From Kocuria rosea subsp. polaris (GTDB lineage: Bacteria > Actinomycetota > Actinomycetes > Actinomycetales > Micrococcaceae): a DNA stretch of 64,000 bases. Positions 36,797 to 48,976 of this stretch are shown piece after piece; position 1 is the first letter of the stretch; each line of letters opens with the position of its first letter. A program made the position numbers and the translations under genes. The DNA is taken from positions 196,771-260,770 of the forward strand of contig NZ_LQBK01000033.1 of NCBI RefSeq assembly GCF_001483755.1, given 5' to 3'. The notes beneath the pieces were generated by a model that was given only the letters and a program-made list of their open reading frames with translations, was not told the DNA's origin and made no database searches.

Positions 36797-37318
36797 ATGA
36801 ACGCACCCGCCGCCGGTTCCGATCCGATGGCCCGGCCGGTCGTGCCCGCGCCCGGACGCACGGCAGCCGGCCCGCCGGCCCGCCGGGCACGGCCGGCTCC
36901 GCCCACGGCCCCGGGCGGCTACACGTGGGGCGCCACCCGCGTGCTGGGCCACGACACCGCGGACGAATTGGGCCGGGTCACGGCACTGGCCCGGTCCATC
37001 GGCCAGGCGGCCGTGGAGGTGCTGGGCGGGAGCCGACCGGCGGCGCAGCTGAGCCGCTGGACCACCCCGGAGATCGTGCAGCGCTTCCAGCAGCGCGCCG
37101 ACATGCTCCGGCTGCTGCAGGAGCAGTTCGAGGACAAGGCCGCGCTGCAGGAGCTGCACCGCAATCCGCACGTGCGCAGGTGCCGGGTCTGCCGGGTGGA
37201 CCGCGGGGTCTACGAGGTGGCCCTCGTGCTGGTCGAGCCGCGGCGCAGCCGGGCCGTGGCCATGCGCGTGGAGCGCCTGGGGCGGGGCTGGAGCGTCACC
37301 GAGCTCGAGGTCGGCTGA
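36797..37318 (+). CDS. Rv3235-family protein
   Basis: A 173-residue protein. A low-complexity Pro/Ala/Arg-rich N-terminus (about 1-38) is followed by a compact domain. It comprises helices ADELGRVTALARSIGQAAVE and TTPEIVQRFQQRADMLRLLQ, then a beta part with RRCRVCRVDRGVYEVALVLV and the late VERLGRGWSVTELEVG. This resembles the Rv3235/DUF6459 family, whose gene also lies near secA in mycobacteria. The function is unknown. The ATG follows CAGGAGG at 6 nt. It converges on secA with a 21-bp gap. Confidence 0.75.
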   Translation: MNAPAAGSDPMARPVVPAPGRTAAGPPARRARPAPPTAPGGYTWGATRVLGHDTADELGRVTALARSIGQAAVEVLGGSRPAAQLSRWTTPEIVQRFQQRADMLRLLQEQFEDKAALQELHRNPHVRRCRVCRVDRGVYEVALVLVEPRRSRAVAMRVERLGRGWSVTELEVG

Positions 37319-37339
37319 GCCTCCGCCGTCCCGCCCCGC

Positions 37340-40060
<2,721 letters not shown>

Positions 40061-40152
40061 ACGCTCCTCGTGTTCGACTGCCGTGCTGGGACTGATGGGG
40101 GGGTATCCGGCACCTGCTCCAGTCTACGCGAGCGGGCCCCGGTCCTCGGGCA

Positions 40153-40190
40153 CGGGAGAGCCCGGTGGCCGCAACCACCGGGCTCTCCCG
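40153..40190. terminator. Hairpin between hpf and secA
   Basis: Perfect 16-bp arms (CGGGAGAGCCCGGTGG and its complement) with a 6-nt loop in the 184-bp gap downstream of hpf and upstream of secA. It probably ends the hpf transcript. Confidence 0.7.
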
Positions 40191-40192
40191 GG

Positions 40193-40228
40193 GCGGGACC
40201 CGGCCGGCACCCGGCCGGCGGGTCCCGC
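40193..40228. terminator. Second hairpin after hpf
   Basis: Arms GCGGGACCC and GGGTCCCGC enclose a GGCCGG-rich centre. It is directly adjacent to the stronger hairpin, so the two may act as tandem terminators. Confidence 0.5.
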
Positions 40229-40244
40229 GCTCAGCGGTGCGTGC

Positions 40245-40931
40245 TCAGCGGGCGGGCTCGGTCTGGTACGCCCGGACGCTCTCCTCGGACGCCTCGCCGT
40301 TGTCGCTGAGGCTGATCACGCCGTAGCTCCAGCCCTTGCGGCGGTAGACCGCGGAGGGCTCCCCGGTCTCCTTGTCGAGGAACAGGTAGAAGTCGTGGCC
40401 GACGAGCTCCATGTGGTCGACGGCCTCGTCGACGCTCAGCTCGGAGGCCGGGAACCGCTTGCGCCGGATCTCGACGGGGGTGACCGCGTCGGAGAGGCTC
40501 ACGCTCTGGTCGAACGCCTCCTGCTCGGCGGTCGCGAGCTCCTCGGCGGTGGAGTAGATGGGTCCGGAGCTCGGCACCACGGGCAGGGTGCCGGTGGCCT
40601 CGTGAACGGCCGTGGGGCGGTGGGCGCCGCGGTGCACCTTCCGGCGGTCGCGCGCCCGGCGCAGGCGCTCCAGGAGCTTGCTGTACGCCTCGTCGAAGGC
40701 GGCGAACTTGTCGTCGCCGCGGGCCTCGGCCCGCAGGACGGGGCCGCGGCCGGAGACGGTGATCTCCACGCCCATGCCCTGGTGGCCGGGCAGCGCGTGG
40801 TCCTTGGTGACCTTGACATCAATGCGCTGGACCTTCTCGCCCAGCTCCTCGAACTTGACGACCTTCTCGGCGGCGTACTCCTTGAACCGCTCCGGTACGG
40901 CGACGTTGCGCCCCATGACGTTCAGTTCCAT
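40245..40931 (-). CDS. hpf: Ribosome hibernation promoting factor, long form
   Basis: A 228-residue long-form HPF that dimerises ribosomes into inactive 100S particles in stationary phase. The N-terminal S30AE domain (about 1-100) starts MELNVMGRNVAVPERFKEYA. A linker (about 105-160) leads to the C-terminal dimerisation domain VEIRRKRFPASELSVDEAVD, ending DFYLFLDKETGEPSAVYRRK and GWSYGVISL. The ATG has GGAGGG five bases upstream. The place next to secA and comF is the usual actinobacterial one. Confidence 0.96.
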   Translation of the reverse strand: MELNVMGRNVAVPERFKEYAAEKVVKFEELGEKVQRIDVKVTKDHALPGHQGMGVEITVSGRGPVLRAEARGDDKFAAFDEAYSKLLERLRRARDRRKVHRGAHRPTAVHEATGTLPVVPSSGPIYSTAEELATAEQEAFDQSVSLSDAVTPVEIRRKRFPASELSVDEAVDHMELVGHDFYLFLDKETGEPSAVYRRKGWSYGVISLSDNGEASEESVRAYQTEPAR

Positions 40932-41033
40932 GATGCCCTCCAAATCTCGGGGGTGACGTGGGCGGATGGGGCCGCCCACCCGGGAGGATCGGTGCGTCCC
41001 GTGGCTCAACGTTAGTTGAATCACACGGGATAA

Positions 41034-41816
41034 TCACCAGGCCCCGGCCGGGTCCGGATCAGCGGTGAGCGGAACCGCCGGGGAGCGCACGGCCGCGAGC
41101 ACCACCGCACCGACCACCTCGGCCCCGCCGGCGCGCAGCGCGCGGGCCGCCTCCCCGAGGGTCGCGCCCGTGGTCAGCACGTCGTCGACGACGACGCACC
41201 GGGCGCCGGGCGCCGCGGCGGCCCGCATGGACCCGGCGGGGCGGTCCCGCCGGCCCGCCGCGCCCAGCCGCTTCTGCGCCGGTCCGGGCAGCAGGGTCCC
41301 GCTCCCGCGGTGCCGCAGCCCGCGGTCCACGACCGCACCGGCGGGGAGCACGCCGCGGCGGGCGCAGTCCTCCAGCAGCAGCCGCACGGGGTCGAACCAG
41401 CGGCGCCGCAGGGCCGCCGGGCTGCTCGGCACCGGGACCAGCAGCACGGGCCCGGGCGGCCAGTCCCGGGCGGCGCGGTCCAGGGCCGTGGCCAGGCAGG
41501 CGGCGAGCACGGGGACCAGGTCGGTGCGGCCGGTGTTCTTGAGGGCGAGCAGGCACGTCGCGAGCCCGTGGGCGTAGCGCCCGGCGGCCACGACCGGCAG
41601 CGGCGGATCCAGCAGCGGCGCGGCCGAGGAGGCCTCGAAGGGCCGGGCGCAGGACCGGCGCAGCAGCAGGCGGCAGGCGCGGCACAGGGCGGCGCCCGGG
41701 GCGCGGCACACGGCGCACTCCACGGGCAGCAGCACCTCGGCGGCCTCGGCCAGGCGGTCGAGGGCCCGTGCGGCCGCCCGGTCGAGGGCGCGGGCGGAGA
41801 GCGGGTTCGCGGGCAT
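41034..41816 (-). CDS. comF: ComF-family phosphoribosyltransferase-like protein
   Basis: A 260-residue protein. The N-terminal cysteine pairs CAVCRAPGAALCRAC (about 35-49) may bind zinc. ALKNTGRTDLVPVLA and the phosphoribosyl-pyrophosphate loop CVVVDDVLTTGATLGEAARA (near the C-terminus) define the ComF family. In naturally competent bacteria ComF supports DNA uptake; its role in Actinobacteria is not established. It lies 96 bp downstream of lpqB on the same strand, as in related genomes. Confidence 0.9.
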   Translation of the reverse strand: MPANPLSARALDRAAARALDRLAEAAEVLLPVECAVCRAPGAALCRACRLLLRRSCARPFEASSAAPLLDPPLPVVAAGRYAHGLATCLLALKNTGRTDLVPVLAACLATALDRAARDWPPGPVLLVPVPSSPAALRRRWFDPVRLLLEDCARRGVLPAGAVVDRGLRHRGSGTLLPGPAQKRLGAAGRRDRPAGSMRAAAAPGARCVVVDDVLTTGATLGEAARALRAGGAEVVGAVVLAAVRSPAVPLTADPDPAGAW

Positions 41817-41912
41817 GCCCCCATCCTGGCCGGGGCCCGCCGCCCGGCACCGGGGGCGGCTCCCGTCCGGACAGCCGGCGCTGTGGACGGGGAGCCGTCC
41901 CGGGCGGGGGCC

Positions 41913-43607
41913 TCAGCCGGCGAACGCCGTGTCCAGCACGTCCTCGCTCTGCGGCGCCCACGCGTTGCCGGTGAGCATGTGCAGGGTGCCGCCGGCCACG
42001 GCGTGGACGGAGGACGTGCCGTTGCCCCCGCTCAGCCCGGTGACGCCCACGAGGGCGGGCAGCTCGCGGAAGCGCCCGGACACGTCGTAGACGCGGGGCC
42101 GGACCGACCCCGTGCCGCCCAGCGGGGCCGCCACGAACTCCCGGTCGCTCAGCCACAGGGCCGCGTCCGCGTCGACGTCGGCGGCCACCCGGTACGGCTC
42201 GTTGAGCCGGCGCGGCGTCCCGTCGGGCTCGCGCACCACGCCGGAGAGCCAGATCTGGGAGACGCCGTCGTCCTCGGTGACGACGAGCGCGCGCGTGCCC
42301 CCGCGCGAGATCCGCAGCGAGGTGACGGTCCGCGCCGACAGCCACGAGGCCTCGACGCGCCGCGGGTCCCCGGCGTCCGCGCCGGTGCGCACGGCCCGGA
42401 CGGTCCCGGCGGAGTCCCCGGTCCACACCCACCCGTGCTCGTCGAAGCTCGGGCGGGTCAGGCCGGTGCCGCTGAAGCGCTCCACGGGCTCCTCGTCCCG
42501 GGCCACGGTCACCAGGGCGCCCGTGCCCGTGTCCACGAACGCGAAGTGCTCGGCCGCGGCGTCCATCGCGGGGCTGGACGGGAAGTGGTCGTCCAGCGGG
42601 GGGATCCCGTCCACGACCTCGGTCTGGCCGCCCTGGTAGAACACGAGCTCGCCGTCGCGCAGCCCCACCTGCCGGGACGGGACGGTGACGTCCTGCACCG
42701 GCGCGGTGTCCGTCCACCCCGCGCCCAGCTCCACGGGCGCCCCCTCGACGAGCAGCTCCACGTCGTTCACCGCGGTGAGCGACCTGAGGCTCAGCGAGAG
42801 CTGGTCGTGCATCCGGCGGTTGATCTCGATGTTCGCGGGGTCGAAGTCTGGCACGCTGAGCTCCACCGTGGCGGTGCCCTCCCGCACGGGCACCGCCGAG
42901 CCCGCGAGCGTGGTCCCCGCCGGGAACGCCGAGGTCACGGCGCCCCGCAGGTACGGCGCGGGCCCGCCGAGCAGGTTGCGCACGATGGACGTGGACACGG
43001 GCACCCGGTCCGGGAACCACCGGGGGTCGACCACCACGTTGGACAGGTCCTCGTCCGCGAAGTACAGGTGGTGGGGTTCGAAGACGTCCTCGAAGTCGGG
43101 CCGGGTGAGCGCCGTGGCGTCCGGGGCGTCGGAGATCCGCCACTGGCCGTCCACCTGGGCCACGTCGAAGTCGAGCACCTCCGTGGCCCCCGCCGGCTTG
43201 CGCTCGATCACGCCGGAGCCGTCCACCACGCTCTCCACCTCGAGGTTCACGCGGTACTCGTCGTCCTCGAGCCGGGGCACGATCGAGGCGTCGCCGCGGT
43301 GCACGATGGTGCGCGCGTCCGGGTGCCAGGTGCCGGCGAGGTCCGGGGTGAGGTACTCCCGGGCCACGGAGTAGTCGTCGGCCACGCCCGTCCCGGCCGC
43401 GAGGAAGCCCCGCACGATCTGCTCCGGGGTCGCCCCGTCGCGGGGGCCGGCCGGCTCGACGTCGTAGGTGGGCTGGGCCGCGGTCCGGGTCGGCTCGGCG
43501 TGCCGGTGCACGGGTCCCGTCCGGGGAATGGCCCCGCAGCCGGCGAGGGCCACGGCCGCGGCCAGGGCGAGGGCGGCCGTGCGGGCCGGTCTCCCGGTCC
43601 TGCTCAT
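41913..43607 (-). CDS. lpqB: Lipoprotein LpqB, partner of MtrAB
   Basis: A 564-residue lipoprotein. The signal peptide ALALAAAVALAGC gives a lipobox with the lipidated cysteine at about residue 24. A GerMN-like domain follows (about 170-330), then a beta-propeller-like C-terminal half. LpqB is reported to bind the extracytoplasmic part of MtrB and tune its signalling. The ATG overlaps the mtrB stop as ATGA. The order mtrA-mtrB-lpqB-comF is the conserved actinobacterial one and supports the call. Confidence 0.93.
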   Translation of the reverse strand: MSRTGRPARTAALALAAAVALAGCGAIPRTGPVHRHAEPTRTAAQPTYDVEPAGPRDGATPEQIVRGFLAAGTGVADDYSVAREYLTPDLAGTWHPDARTIVHRGDASIVPRLEDDEYRVNLEVESVVDGSGVIERKPAGATEVLDFDVAQVDGQWRISDAPDATALTRPDFEDVFEPHHLYFADEDLSNVVVDPRWFPDRVPVSTSIVRNLLGGPAPYLRGAVTSAFPAGTTLAGSAVPVREGTATVELSVPDFDPANIEINRRMHDQLSLSLRSLTAVNDVELLVEGAPVELGAGWTDTAPVQDVTVPSRQVGLRDGELVFYQGGQTEVVDGIPPLDDHFPSSPAMDAAAEHFAFVDTGTGALVTVARDEEPVERFSGTGLTRPSFDEHGWVWTGDSAGTVRAVRTGADAGDPRRVEASWLSARTVTSLRISRGGTRALVVTEDDGVSQIWLSGVVREPDGTPRRLNEPYRVAADVDADAALWLSDREFVAAPLGGTGSVRPRVYDVSGRFRELPALVGVTGLSGGNGTSSVHAVAGGTLHMLTGNAWAPQSEDVLDTAFAG

Positions 43608-45358
43608 GTCCGGTCCTCCTCGACGTCGGCCGGCTGCGCCGCGGCGGCGGGGGGCAGCTGCTCCGGCGGGGTCGCGGAGGCCAGCGCCAGGGACCCCGTC
43701 CGGGTCACCGCCGCCGTCTCCGGGTACGCGTCGGCGTCGGGCGGCAGGCCCAGCGGGCTGTCGTCGTCGGGACCGAGCCGCCGGGCGCGGGTCCGGGGCA
43801 GGGTGAGCCGGAAGCACGCGCCCTCCCCCGGCGCGCCCCACACGTCGAGCCGGCCGCCGTGCAGCCGCGTGTCCTCGGTGGCGATCGCGAGGCCGAGCCC
43901 CGTCCCGCCCGTGGTGCGGGCGCGGGCCGGGTCCGCGCGCCAGAAGCGGTTGAACGCCTTGGCCGCCTCCTCCTCGGTCATCCCGATGCCGTGGTCGCGC
44001 ACCGCCACGGCCGCGGCCACCTCGGAGGCCCCGACCACGACCTCGACGGGCCGGCCCTCCCCGTGCTCGAGGGCGTTGACCACGAGGTTGCGCAGGATCC
44101 GCTCGATCCGCCGCTGGTCCCCCTGGACGGTGCAGCGGGACAGCTCCGAGCGCACCCGCACCGTGGAGCCGGAGGAGACGGCGAGCGGGGCCGCGGCCTC
44201 CACGACGTCGTGCACGACCGAGAACAGCTCGACGTTGGCCACCTCGAGCCGGGCGGCGCCGGCGTCGAAGCGCGAGATCTCCAGCAGGTCGGCCAGCAGG
44301 GCGTCGAAGCGGTCCACCTGGTGGTAGAGCAGCTCGGCGGAGCGCCGGTTGACGGGGTCGAAGTCCTCACGGGCGTTGAAGAGCACCTCGGCCGCCATCC
44401 GCACCGTGGTCAGCGGGGTGCGCAGCTCGTGGGAGACGTCCGAGACGAAGGTCTGCTGCATCGAGGACAGCTGCTCGAGCTGGGTGATCTGCTCCTGCAG
44501 GCTGTCCGCCATGCGGTTGAAGGACCGGGCGAGGCGGGCGACCTCGTGCGAGCCGCTGACGGGCATCCGCACGCCGAGGTCCCCGTCGGCGAGCTGCTCG
44601 GCCACGCGGGCGGTGGTGGACACGGGACGGACGACCTCGCGGGTGACGTACCAGACGATCGCGCCCACGAGCAGGAGCAGGACGACCACCGACAGCAGCA
44701 GCACCGCGTGCATCGCGTCGAGGGTGCGCTGCGGCTCGGAGAAGTCGTAGACGAGGTAGAGCCCGTAGCGGCTGTTCTGGTAGAGGTCCACCACCGTGCC
44801 CACGACGATGACGGGGGCCTCCTCCCCGTTCTCCGTCATCCGGACGGAGGCGGGCTGCCAGAACACGCCGTCCTGCTCCGCGAGCCGTTCCTGCAGCTCC
44901 GCGGGCACGGTGCTCGAGGTCATCCACGGGCTCTGGCTCTGGGCCGGGATGAGGGTCTGCCCGCTCGTGAAGTCCATCGGGAGCAGGATCCAGCGCTCGG
45001 TCTCCGCGCCGTCGACCGAGAGCGAGCCGAGGGTCGAGGCGACCAGCGCCTGCAGCTCGTCGCGGTCGGAGGCGTCCGAGGCGTCGAAGCTGTCCTGCAC
45101 CTGCTCGAAGTCCGCGGTGGCCGAGGCGAGGACCTGGTCCAGGCGCTCGGTGAAGAGCCGGTCCGCGATCTGGTGCGAGAGGAAGCTGCCGGTGACGAAG
45201 AAGGCCAGGGCGGTCAGGGACAGGGACACCGCGATGGCCCGGAACTGCAGGGACTGCCGCCAGCGGCGGGCCAGGAGGAGCCGGCCCAGCCGCAGCCGGC
45301 GGGCCGCGGCGCGGGCCGGCCCGCTGCGCCGGGAGGAGGCGGCGTCCGGCGGGGTCAT
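43604..45358 (-). CDS. mtrB: Sensor histidine kinase MtrB
   Basis: A 584-residue membrane kinase that phosphorylates MtrA to control cell-wall and division genes. A basic N-terminus precedes the first helix (IAVSLSLTALAFFVTGSFLS), followed by an extracytoplasmic domain and a second helix (AVLLLSVVVLLLLVGAIVWY). HAMP comes next (VARLARSFNRMADSLQEQIT), then the H-box FVSDVSHELRTPLTTVRM and the N-box LRNLVVNALEHGEG. The G boxes are RDHGIGMTEEE and GGTGLGLAIATE. The C-terminal tail (about 515-584) is low-complexity. The ATG overlaps the mtrA stop by 4 bp. Confidence 0.97.
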   Translation of the reverse strand: MTPPDAASSRRSGPARAAARRLRLGRLLLARRWRQSLQFRAIAVSLSLTALAFFVTGSFLSHQIADRLFTERLDQVLASATADFEQVQDSFDASDASDRDELQALVASTLGSLSVDGAETERWILLPMDFTSGQTLIPAQSQSPWMTSSTVPAELQERLAEQDGVFWQPASVRMTENGEEAPVIVVGTVVDLYQNSRYGLYLVYDFSEPQRTLDAMHAVLLLSVVVLLLLVGAIVWYVTREVVRPVSTTARVAEQLADGDLGVRMPVSGSHEVARLARSFNRMADSLQEQITQLEQLSSMQQTFVSDVSHELRTPLTTVRMAAEVLFNAREDFDPVNRRSAELLYHQVDRFDALLADLLEISRFDAGAARLEVANVELFSVVHDVVEAAAPLAVSSGSTVRVRSELSRCTVQGDQRRIERILRNLVVNALEHGEGRPVEVVVGASEVAAAVAVRDHGIGMTEEEAAKAFNRFWRADPARARTTGGTGLGLAIATEDTRLHGGRLDVWGAPGEGACFRLTLPRTRARRLGPDDDSPLGLPPDADAYPETAAVTRTGSLALASATPPEQLPPAAAAQPADVEEDRT

Positions 45359-46038
45359 CGGGCGGACGTGCCCGCCTTGTAGCCGACGCCGCGCACGGTG
45401 ACCACGATCTCGGGGCTCTCCGGGTCCCGCTCGATCTTGGAGCGCAGCCGCTGCACGTGGACGTTGACGAGCCGCGTGTCGGCGGCGTGCTGGTAGCCCC
45501 AGACGTCACGGAGCAGCATCTCCCGCGAGAACACCTGGTGCGGTGCGCGCGCCAGGGCGGTGAGCAGGTCGAACTCGAGGGGCGTGAGGCTGATCTCGTG
45601 GTCCCCCCGGTGCACGCTGTGCCCGCTCACGTCGATGGTCAGGTCGCCGATCCGCAGCTCCTGCGAGTTGGCGCGCTCGACCGGGCGCAGGCGGGCCTTG
45701 ACCCGGGCCACGAGCTCGGCGGGCTTGAACGGCTTGGGCACGTAGTCGTCGGCCCCGGCCTCCAGTCCGCGGACCACGTCGACGGTGTCCGACTTGGCGG
45801 TGAGCATGACGACCGGGACGTCGGAGATCGTGCGGATCTCGCGGCAGACCTGGATGCCGTCCTTGCCCGGGAGCATGAGGTCGAGGAGCAGCAGGTCCGG
45901 GCGCACGGCCCGGAAGGTGTCCACGGCGGTGGCACCGTCGTAGCAGAAGACGGGCTCGAAGCCCTCCGCGGTCAGGACGATCCCGATCATCTCCGACAGG
46001 GCGGCGTCGTCGTCGACGACCAGTATTCGCGCGTTCAT
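45355..46038 (-). CDS. mtrA: DNA-binding response regulator MtrA
   Basis: A 227-residue OmpR-family regulator. Receiver domain: VVDDDAALSEMIGIVL, phospho-acceptor D53 in LLLLDLMLPGKDG, VVMLTAKSD and the conserved lysine in YVPKPFKPAELVARV. The C-terminal winged helix runs from about 130 to the end: SLTPLEFDLLTALARAP, then HVQRLRSKIERDP. It is the first gene of the operon mtrA-mtrB-lpqB. The ATG follows GGAGAGG. It controls genes for wall metabolism and division in Actinobacteria; the regulon here is not known. Confidence 0.97.
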   Translation of the reverse strand: MNARILVVDDDAALSEMIGIVLTAEGFEPVFCYDGATAVDTFRAVRPDLLLLDLMLPGKDGIQVCREIRTISDVPVVMLTAKSDTVDVVRGLEAGADDYVPKPFKPAELVARVKARLRPVERANSQELRIGDLTIDVSGHSVHRGDHEISLTPLEFDLLTALARAPHQVFSREMLLRDVWGYQHAADTRLVNVHVQRLRSKIERDPESPEIVVTVRGVGYKAGTSAR

Positions 46039-46199
46039 CGCCTCTCCGGTGGTGTGGGGCGGCCCCGCAGGGGGCGGGGACCGCCGTGGCCCGGGGCGTC
46101 CGGGGCGTGGTGGTGGACCGGGGTCCACCTGCATTGTGGCCGATCGCGGCCCGCCCCGCACCTCGGCGCGGAGTGTGTCGGCCCGGCCGGTGGGCGGGC

Positions 46200-47258
46200 T
46201 CAGGCCTCGGCGGCGGTCCTGGCCAGCGCCTCGGCGGTCCCGGTGACCCCGGCGAGGACGTCGCGCAGCTCGGCGGGGCCCAGCGCGTCGAGCTCCTCGC
46301 GCGGGGTAATCCGGACCCGGTCGAGGGCGGCGGCCGGCAGGCCGAGGTCCCGCCACACGGACCACACGTCCGCCGCCAGGGCCCGGGCCCCGGCCCGGCC
46401 CGGGGGCACGGGGACGAGCCCGAGCCACAGCTGCAGGCCCTCCTCGACGAGCGCGGCGAGCGGCTCCCACTCGTGCGCCGAGCCGGCGGGGGCCGGCACG
46501 TGCACGGCGTCCGCCCCGGCCTCCCGGGCCAGCCGGGGATCGGTCCCGGGAGGCAGCCGCAGGGCGACGGCGGCGGCGCCGGCCTCCCGGCAGGCCTCGA
46601 CCACGCCCGTCAGCGACGTCCGCGCCTCCGCCGCGGGGACCGCCCGCAGGGTCCGGTAGCCGCTCATCGTGGGCAGGCTGCCCGCGAGCACCCGGGCGAG
46701 CTCGGGCTCGTCCAGCTGGACGAGGACGTCCCGGCCGGGGGCCGCGGCGCGCACGGCCCGGACGTGCTCGAGCACGCCCGAGGCCAGGGAGTCCGCGAGG
46801 TCGCGGCGGGCGCCGTGGTCCTTGAGCGCCCGCTCCCCCGCGTGCAGGTGGAGCCGGGCGGCCAGGCTGAGCGGGCCGATCAGCTGCGTCTTGACCGGTG
46901 CGTCGTCGGGACCGCTCTCGGCGCCGATCACGTCGGCGAGCACGTTGACGTCCCCGGCCAGCAGCGCCCGCGCGGCCCGGGAGTCCTTGCCGGGGACCCC
47001 GGACACGCGCAGCCCGTGGGGCTGCCCGTCCGCGTGGAGCCCGTCGAGCACCGCGGCCGTGCGGGCGACGGGATCGGCGGCCGCGCCGCGGGCCGGCAGG
47101 AGGGGCAGGAAGGAGATGTGGGGCGCCCCGAGCTCACCGCGCAGCAGCGTGACGGACTCGACGACGTCCGTGCCCGGCATCGCGCCGAGGGCCGTGCCCA
47201 CGACACCGGGGACGTCGGGGTCGGTGCGCCGGGAGGCGGCTGTGGCGTGCTGCGTCAC
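46200..47258 (-). CDS. MetE C-terminal-like protein without zinc ligands
   Basis: A 352-residue protein resembling the C-terminal barrel of cobalamin-independent methionine synthase: KTQLIGPLSLAARLHL, LVQLDEPELARVLAG, and a closing barrel segment RVRITPREELDALGP. The HxC and late Cys ligands that hold the catalytic zinc in MetE are not seen; only one cysteine occurs. Methionine synthase activity is therefore doubtful. Family members at this place are annotated as methionine synthase (compare Rv3015c of M. tuberculosis). The GTG start overlaps the chorismate mutase stop by 4 bp, so the two are coupled. Confidence 0.75.
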   Translation of the reverse strand: MTQHATAASRRTDPDVPGVVGTALGAMPGTDVVESVTLLRGELGAPHISFLPLLPARGAAADPVARTAAVLDGLHADGQPHGLRVSGVPGKDSRAARALLAGDVNVLADVIGAESGPDDAPVKTQLIGPLSLAARLHLHAGERALKDHGARRDLADSLASGVLEHVRAVRAAAPGRDVLVQLDEPELARVLAGSLPTMSGYRTLRAVPAAEARTSLTGVVEACREAGAAAVALRLPPGTDPRLAREAGADAVHVPAPAGSAHEWEPLAALVEEGLQLWLGLVPVPPGRAGARALAADVWSVWRDLGLPAAALDRVRITPREELDALGPAELRDVLAGVTGTAEALARTAAEA

Positions 47259-47656
47259 GAGGGGTCGTCGTCCTCCCGCCGGTGGTCCTCGGAGAGGGCC
47301 ACGTGGTGGCGGATGACCTCGCTGATGATGAAGTTCAGGAACTTCTCCGCGAACTCGGGGTCGAGCTGCGCGGAGGCCGCGAGCGCCCGGAGACGCTCGA
47401 TCTGGGCCGACTCGCGGTCCGGGTCGCCGGCGGGCAGGCCGTGGGTGGCCTTGAGGACGCCGACGCGCTGGGTGGCCTTGAACCGCTCGGCGAGCAGGTG
47501 CACCAGCGCCGCGTCGATGTTGTCGATGGTGCCGCGGATGGACCGCAGCTCGGCGAGCACGCGGGGGTCGGCCCGGCCCTGCAGCGAGGACGCGTGGGCG
47601 TCGAAGTCCTGGTGGGCCCGGACGTCGGCCGAGGCGTGGGGGTGCGGTGCGCTCAT
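47255..47656 (-). CDS. Chorismate mutase, AroQ type
   Basis: A 133-residue all-helical enzyme converting chorismate to prephenate for Phe and Tyr synthesis. AroQ residues are visible in LRSIRGTIDNIDAALVHLLA, with the arginine at the start of helix 1, and in ERFKATQRVGVLKATHGLPA (Arg and Lys of the active site). DRESAQIERLRALAAS, then EKFLNFIISEVIRHH, complete the pattern. It is cytoplasmic. The 20 N-terminal residues are His/Ala-rich and unstructured. It overlaps the downstream MetE-like gene and follows mnmA after 10 bp. Confidence 0.9.
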   Translation of the reverse strand: MSAPHPHASADVRAHQDFDAHASSLQGRADPRVLAELRSIRGTIDNIDAALVHLLAERFKATQRVGVLKATHGLPAGDPDRESAQIERLRALAASAQLDPEFAEKFLNFIISEVIRHHVALSEDHRREDDDPS

Positions 47657-47666
47657 GCCGGCCAGT

Positions 47667-48863
47667 CTATCGGGCGGGATCGGCCCGGCCGACGACGTCG
47701 GGGCGGGCCAGCGAGTGGGCGCGGTCCACCGTGGCCTGGCCGAGGACCCGGGTGCCCTGGTAGAGCACGACCGACTGGCCGGGGGCCACGCCGCGCATCG
47801 GCTCCTCGAGGCGGACCACGAGCTCCGGCACCGGGTCGCCGCCGGGCCCCTCGACGAGCTCGAGGCGGGCCCGCGCCGGGACGGGGTCCCCGTGCGCCCG
47901 GACCTGGGCGAGGACGGGGAACGGGGCCGACGCCGTTCCGGCCGCGGCCCCGGGGCGCAGCAGCGGCGCGGCCTCGGGCACGGGCTCCCCGGCCCAGGAG
48001 GGGCGGATCCCGCGCAGCTCGTCGACCGCCAGCATCTCCTGGGGGCCCACCACGACCTCGTTGGTCCTCGGCCGGATCTCCAGGACGAAGCGCGGTTTGC
48101 CGTCGGGGGCCGGCGTGCCGATCCGGAGGCCCTTGCGCTGGCCCACGGTGAACGCGTTGGCGCCGGGGTGGGTGCCGACCACGTGGCCCGCCACGTCCTT
48201 GATCTCGCCCTCGGTCATCTCGATCCGCTCCGCGAGCCAGCCGCGGGTGTCGCCGTCGGGGATGAAGCAGATGTCGTGGGAGTCGGGCTTCTGCGCCACC
48301 GACAGGCCGCGGCGGGCCGCCTCGGCCCGCACCTCGGCCTTGGACGGGGTCTCGGCCAGCGGGAGCAGCACGTGCTGGAGCTGCTCGGCGGTGAGCACGC
48401 CGAGGACGTAGGACTGGTCCTTCGCCCAGTCCGCGGCGCGGTGCAGCTCCCGGCGGCCGTCGGGGTCCTCGACCACCTTCGCGTAGTGGCCGGTGCACAC
48501 CGCGTCGAAGCCGAGGGCGAGGGCCTTCTCCAGGAGCGCGGCGAACTTGATCTTCTCGTTGCAGCGCAGGCACGGGTTGGGCGTGCGCCCGGCCGCGTAC
48601 TCCGCCACGAAGTCGTCGACGACGTCGGCCTGGAACCGCTCGGAGAAGTCCCACACGTAGTACGGGATGCCGAGGACGTCGGCGGCGCGCCACGCGTCCC
48701 GGGAGTCCTCGATCGTGCAGCAGCCCCGGGAGCCGGTGCGCAGGGTCCCGGGCGTGCGGGAGAGCGCGAGGTGGACGCCCGTCACGTCGTGGCCGGCGTC
48801 GACGGCGCGGGCCGCCGCCACGGCCGAGTCGACGCCGCCGCTCATGGCTGCCAGTACTCGCAC
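47667..48863 (-). CDS. mnmA: tRNA-specific 2-thiouridylase MnmA
   Basis: A 398-residue enzyme that puts sulfur on U34 of Lys, Glu and Gln tRNAs. It begins [20 protein letters not shown] with the PP-loop SGGVDS (8-13). The catalytic cysteines fit the family: the first in [12 protein letters not shown], the second in [22 protein letters not shown] and the C-terminal beta domain follow. The start is GTG. It lies 113 bp downstream of the desulfurase gene that probably supplies its sulfur, and 10 bp upstream of chorismate mutase. Confidence 0.97.
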   Translation of the reverse strand: MRVLAAMSGGVDSAVAAARAVDAGHDVTGVHLALSRTPGTLRTGSRGCCTIEDSRDAWRAADVLGIPYYVWDFSERFQADVVDDFVAEYAAGRTPNPCLRCNEKIKFAALLEKALALGFDAVCTGHYAKVVEDPDGRRELHRAADWAKDQSYVLGVLTAEQLQHVLLPLAETPSKAEVRAEAARRGLSVAQKPDSHDICFIPDGDTRGWLAERIEMTEGEIKDVAGHVVGTHPGANAFTVGQRKGLRIGTPAPDGKPRFVLEIRPRTNEVVVGPQEMLAVDELRGIRPSWAGEPVPEAAPLLRPGAAAGTASAPFPVLAQVRAHGDPVPARARLELVEGPGGDPVPELVVRLEEPMRGVAPGQSVVLYQGTRVLGQATVDRAHSLARPDVVGRADPAR

Positions 48864-48976
48864 GGTGAGATCGTCTCCAGGGGTCGGGGTTCGGGGTCCG
48901 TGTCGTCAACAGGGCGCGGCGGGCCGGTATTCCCCGCGGTGGCGGACGGGCCTGCCCGGTCCCCGGCGGGCCGGGC

